In this document: piece after piece, positions 60,187 through 64,000 of the stretch | Numbering within the stretch: the stretch's first letter is position 1 | Layout: every line of letters starts with the position of its first letter | DNA from: Azadirachta indica | Taxonomy: Eukaryota; Streptophyta; Magnoliopsida; Sapindales; Meliaceae | Assembly: GCA_022749755.1 (NCBI GenBank) | Contig: CM040448.1 | Coordinates: 5,888,481-5,952,480 of the forward strand | Length of the DNA: 64,000 nt | Reading direction: 5' to 3' | The notes under the pieces: model-generated | Told to the model about the DNA's origin: nothing | The model's input: only the letters and a program-made list of their open reading frames with translations | The model's database searches: none | Position numbers and translations under genes: made by a program

Positions 60187-63100
60187 CTAGTATATTCTCT
60201 CGGCTGTAGACACTGGGCGTAGGAAGACAACGATGACTGTGATGTTATCTTTGCTGCCACGTTCTGCCGCTTCCATTGCCAATCTCTTGGAGCACATTGC
60301 TGGCTCTTTCACTGTATCCTTGATTATGCTCACGACCTCTGCATTGCTCACAACATCCCAGAGTCCATCACTAGCCATCACCTGACAACCAACCTCATAT
60401 TACTTCTTATTTTAAGGTTCAATGCAAGTTTTTCACAACCTTTTACCTCAAATAAAGAAAAAGTTCTAAAAGAGGAGCAGCTGATCGAGGATATTCATTC
60501 GTTATTAAACTCGATGATGGAATTCCAATAATAGGATGTATAAGAAACGGATGAATATTGGGACATAGGAAATGAAAATTCATCGAGAAACATATAGCTC
60601 TTCCTATGTTACATGTGATACTAACTTATCAAAAAGTTCAACTTTGTAAATGATGTCTCAAATTTGAGTATTGGGTAATGGGGCTTAAATTCAATTGTAA
60701 AATATATGTCAGAACTGTGTGGTTGAGTTATTAAACTACCATCCGTGGAATCAATAGTCCTTACCAAATATTCATCCTCTGGTGACAATATAGTTTCAGT
60801 AATCTCAGGCTCTGCAGTCACAGCAGGTTTCAGATCATCATCACCAATAGAGCGAGTGACCTGTTAAAGCAAATAGATTAATCACATCAAGCATTTGACC
60901 ACTTCAAGGAGGGAGGAAAAGAAATCAAGTAGTGCTTCTGCAGGTTCTCACATTTGAGAAGTTAAAAGCCTTGAAACCAGATATAGAATAACGACAGTAG
61001 TGTACATATATTTTAAGCTTCAAAACTATGTATTAGCTTGTGTATTGCCAATAAAAGAAATGATCCAAATTTTTTAATTGAATAATGAAATTTATGACAT
61101 AGTTGTACAGATGCTCACAAATTTTATGCTCTACATGTTTCAGAAACAGGACTGAATTGCTCAATCTGCTACGTACTTTGTTTATACAACCAAACTATTA
61201 ACTCCCTCTGACCTAAATTTCATCTGGAAATGGAATAATCTTTATGCAAAAGGCAAAAGGATTGATTTTCATCAACATCTTAAAATTTTAACTTGCACAT
61301 TATAAGCAATTCACACTGTGCAATATAAGCTGGAGGCTGCTAAACAAGCATATCTCAAACACTATGACAAAAAGCATTCATCGGATTCTCATTCAGCTAT
61401 TATTATCTCCTATGTTTTCAGTCCCACTTAAATATAATTCCAAACTAATTTACCACAACCAGAAATCTCTCCCACCAATGTTTAGATAAGTGAATAATCT
61501 TCTACAATATAAATTCTACAGTTGTACCTTTTGGAAGTTTCCTGAAACATGTCATACTGATGACTAGAACATAAAAGATGTTCCATATTGAATCAGCAGA
61601 AAGATAAGGCCCTCTTTGGCAGAGGGTGTTTTCATTTTCATTTGAACAAAATACTTGTTTTTGAAAAATAATTCACAAAATACAGAAAATTGGTTTTATA
61701 CTTTTCATACAAAAGGTATAAACAACTTTTAGTTGTTTTTGTTATATTAGAAAAACGATATCCAAACCTTTAAACAGAGTTTATTGCTTCTGCAATTTAA
61801 TTATCACAAATAAAATGTCATTAGATAATAGATTTATATGAAAACTAAATATTATAAATTTAAAATGATATTGACAACAATACAGTCTTATGTGGTATAT
61901 CTAACAATATTAAAATTACGACAATTTTATTTAAATTTTAAAAAATACAACCATATTTAATAGTTTTTTAAGCAATTTAGATTAATCAAGTCAATTTTTA
62001 CGCTTAACATATTTAGCAATTACATGATATTTAGTAAATGATATTACTGAAATTTAATTCTTCAAAATATTTCTACCAAATTCGTTACACAGTACTTTGA
62101 CAACTTTTAATCTTGTTAATGAACACATTCTTGAACTGTGAAAACATCAAATCAAAAACACCATTTGAAAAATATTACCAAATGAACCCATATATTTGTT
62201 AGAATTAAAATTAGACATATTTAGTTTTACTAGGTATGGTGTTATTAAGTATATGTCTAGTTTAAGTATTATTGGTCTTTTCTTAGTTTGTTAAGGATTC
62301 CTAAGTTTGTGAGGATTCTTAGTTTATGTTTTTTTATTATTTTAGCCTATATAAATGCCTATCTATGTACTTAGTTTATTATTCAAGAGAGATTCAATAT
62401 AGTTTTATTTTCTTCAACAATATTATTTAAATAAATGACATTTATCTATGGGTATTAGAAGGCGACCTGGAGTGCAGCAGGGCCAACCCTCCAAGTATCA
62501 ACTTGCCATTTAACTTGTCCTCCTGCACTGACAACACGCTCCCTCTCTTCAAGACAACTAGCGACATGATCCTAGCATTTCAAAATCAATTAGTTATAAA
62601 GTGGTAACACACCATAATAAGCCAGAGATTGAAAAAAATTTAAGTAAACAGTCCTGCCTCACCCTAGTTAAAGCCAAAGGATGGCCACCCCGACATAAAA
62701 TTGCCCGGCAATCACCAGCATTGGCAACAAAAAGCCGGTTCCTAACTATTAGAGCAGCAACAGCAGTGCAACCAGGATGCCACTCTTTCTGAAGAACTCT
62801 CTTGGATTTACGGTGAGAATCAAGTTCATTTCTGAAAACAGCATCTGTCCTAACAAATGCTTCCAACAATGCATCAGTGGGGCTGCACCAAATTATGAAG
62901 TACAATTAGTCTAGAAATCCTTGAGATAGACAGAAAAATTGAAAGACAGGAAAACCTCAAAGTGGAAGAGACCTGCTTGTGGAACCTAAATTTTGCAAAA
63001 ATCCTGGCAAAGCTTGAGCTGAAAACTCAGCAGCTGCTGAACCTGGAATAATAGCATCCACTGCATTATAATCCAACCTAAGCATGACCAATAGGTGTAC

Positions 63101-63931
63101 TTGGAAAGAGACATTTAATTAGAACAGTAAGATTATAGTGAAAAATAACAGATACCAATAGATTATCTAGAAAATTTATGGATTTCCCTCTCCCAAAAGG
63201 GAATTTGCGCATTTTTCAAACATTCTTTCTATAGAAATCACTTCAAAAGTGATTCCAGAACAGGGCATCTAATGAATCAGTCGGATGGTCAGTTGGTCAC
63301 CCTGTAAAAAAGCTTTATTGGAATAATTGGAATAATCGGTCCCAGGGCACCCTTAACACCAAAAGTCAATGTTAAGCATACCTCTGTGACCATCAAAGAT
63401 ACCAAAAACATGGATATCCTTTTCATTGCACATATGAGGCATGAGGAAGTGAGTATCCTCCATAGTCTCTCTTCTGCCACATGTAGCAAAGGATCCCCAA
63501 GAAAGTACTGGATGATAAGTCAAAGCATCATTTTCAGATTCAAGCCAAATCCTCACGTCAGAATCAGTTGATTGAGAAGCCTTCTCAGAGCAATGTCCTC
63601 CCTGAGCAGTCCAGCTAATACTTTCCCGATAGGTATGCATACTGTTGCCACCATTTATGACCTTTTCATCATAACAAACAGAAGATTTACCAGAAAACAG
63701 ATCCTCTTCCCTCATGCTCTTTCGTTGTTCCAAAACTAGATCAAGCTCCAAAAGTATATCAGAAAATGAAGGCCTGTTATGAGGGTTTTCATCCCAACAC
63801 CTCTGTATCAATGAAAGTATACTTGTGGGCACACCCAATTCAAGATTGGCAAGAACAGGTCGCAAGCCACCAGAAACAACAGCTGCAGTAAGTTGCTGCT
63901 CGGTATAGTTCATCTCCAGAACAGTGTGGGC
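60187..63931 (-). CDS. Protein kinase and PP2C-like domain protein (3' part; 5' end beyond the window)
   Basis: This is the C-terminal 411 residues of a protein with a kinase domain fused to a PP2C Ser/Thr phosphatase, a plant architecture known from Arabidopsis At2g40860. The exons are 63382-63931, 62973-63042, 62663-62882, 62467-62571, 60765-60860 and 60187-60381. All junctions are GT-AG, in phase, with TAG at 60187-60189. Visible residues 1-70 are the end of the kinase C-lobe (SLIQRCWDENPHNRPSFSDI). The PP2C domain follows: RRETMEDTHF (about 153-162), VFGIFDGHRG (175-184), FVANAGDCRAILCRGG, VTRSIGDDDLKP, MASDGLWDVVSNAEV and KDNITVIVVFLRP. The metal-binding acidic residues (ED, DGH, DG, DN) are all present, so phosphatase activity is plausible. 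The kinase catalytic loop lies upstream of the window. Confidence 0.92.
61606..62191. mobile_element. Possible hAT-like MITE in the intron
   Basis: The left end GGCCCTCTTTGGCAGAGGGT and the right end on the other strand, GGGTTCATTTGGTAATATTT, are weakly similar. Both are followed by GGTGTTTT. This resembles the common GGGxxxxTTTGG class of plant MITEs. The inverted repeat is imperfect and I found no target duplication. Confidence 0.3.
62197..62419. mobile_element. Solo LTR, 223 bp, with perfect target-site duplication
   Basis: The element starts TGTTAGAATTAAAATTAGAC and ends TTTTCTTCAACA, giving the TGTT...AACA ends of a plant LTR. It is flanked by the exact 5-base duplication ATATT at 62192-62196 and 62420-62424. 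A TATA-like GCCTATATAAATGCC lies near 62345, as expected of an LTR promoter. No internal region or second LTR is present, so it is a recombined solo LTR, probably Copia-like from its size. Confidence 0.88.
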
Positions 63932-64000
63932 CTGACAGCAGCACACATTTTATTCATTAATAAGTGATTACCTGCTTTCATCAGAAATTTAGAAGATTCA
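63932..64000 (-). other. Partial intron of the kinase-PP2C gene at the window edge
   Basis: The acceptor TGCTGTCAG ends at 63932. A donor-like CAG|GTAATC at 63971 was tested as the preceding exon end, but the frame there has two stop codons, so the preceding exon is taken to lie beyond the window. Confidence 0.5.

Larger units (their letters stand above)
60861..62466 (-). other. 1.6-kb intron of the kinase-PP2C gene
   Basis: It runs from donor CTCCAG|GTCGCC (62466) to acceptor TTTAACAG (60861) and is much longer than the gene's other introns (90-383 bases). It contains a possible MITE (about 61606-62191) and a solo LTR (62197-62419), which account for roughly half of its length. Confidence 0.8.

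Noticed and set aside
63972..64000. An additional kinase-PP2C exon ending at 63972
   Set aside because: The donor-like site is present, but in the phase needed to join the next exon the sequence has two stop codons.

Overview
The window looks like nuclear DNA of a flowering plant, probably a eudicot. It is very AT-rich, its genes have GT-AG introns, and they lie between CACTA (En/Spm) transposons, miniature inverted-repeat elements, LTR-element remnants and AT microsatellites. I could not name the species from sequence alone. All four host genes are on the minus strand.

Left part (about 1-15.5 kb): an apparent CACTA element of about 14.5 kb ('element A', about 1048-15501). It holds a broken TNP2-type transposase gene on the minus strand (4387-7760), a captured piece of a host DUF620 gene with its intron still in place (about 8750-9535), and the remains of a Gypsy-type or large non-autonomous LTR retroelement (about 11.9-14.96 kb). 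A tRNA-derived SINE-like head lies outside it at about 573.

Middle (15.5-53 kb): two homologous genes for Mediator tail subunit 15 (MED15-like, KIX domain at the N-terminus), copy 1 at 16966-23722 and copy 2 at 45615-52786. They are a tandem duplication of about 7.5 kb, pushed apart by a second CACTA element of 15.4 kb ('element B', 27704-43071) with recognisable ends, subterminal repeats and two decayed genes (TNP2-like and Transposase_24-like). Exon models join in frame for both MED15 copies: 853 codons for copy 1 and 1050 or 920 for copy 2. The difference is an optional in-frame intron that copy 1 seems to need and copy 2 can do without.

Right part (53-64 kb): a one-finger C2H2 zinc-finger repressor gene with EAR motifs (53746-54522), then a repeat-rich gap with a recent 422-bp tandem duplication and a run of three related fold-back elements, then the 3' part of a gene for a protein kinase fused to a PP2C phosphatase (60187-63931, continuing off the right edge). 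A solo LTR with a perfect 5-bp target duplication sits in its 1.6-kb intron.

The two MED15 proteins would act in the nucleus as part of Mediator. The zinc-finger protein is probably a transcriptional repressor, and the kinase-phosphatase probably acts in signalling. Nothing in the window suggests these genes share an operon-like or pathway relationship. The most unusual signals are the optional intron in the MED15 pair, the DUF620 capture inside element A, and the 422-bp duplication with a copied filler at its junction.
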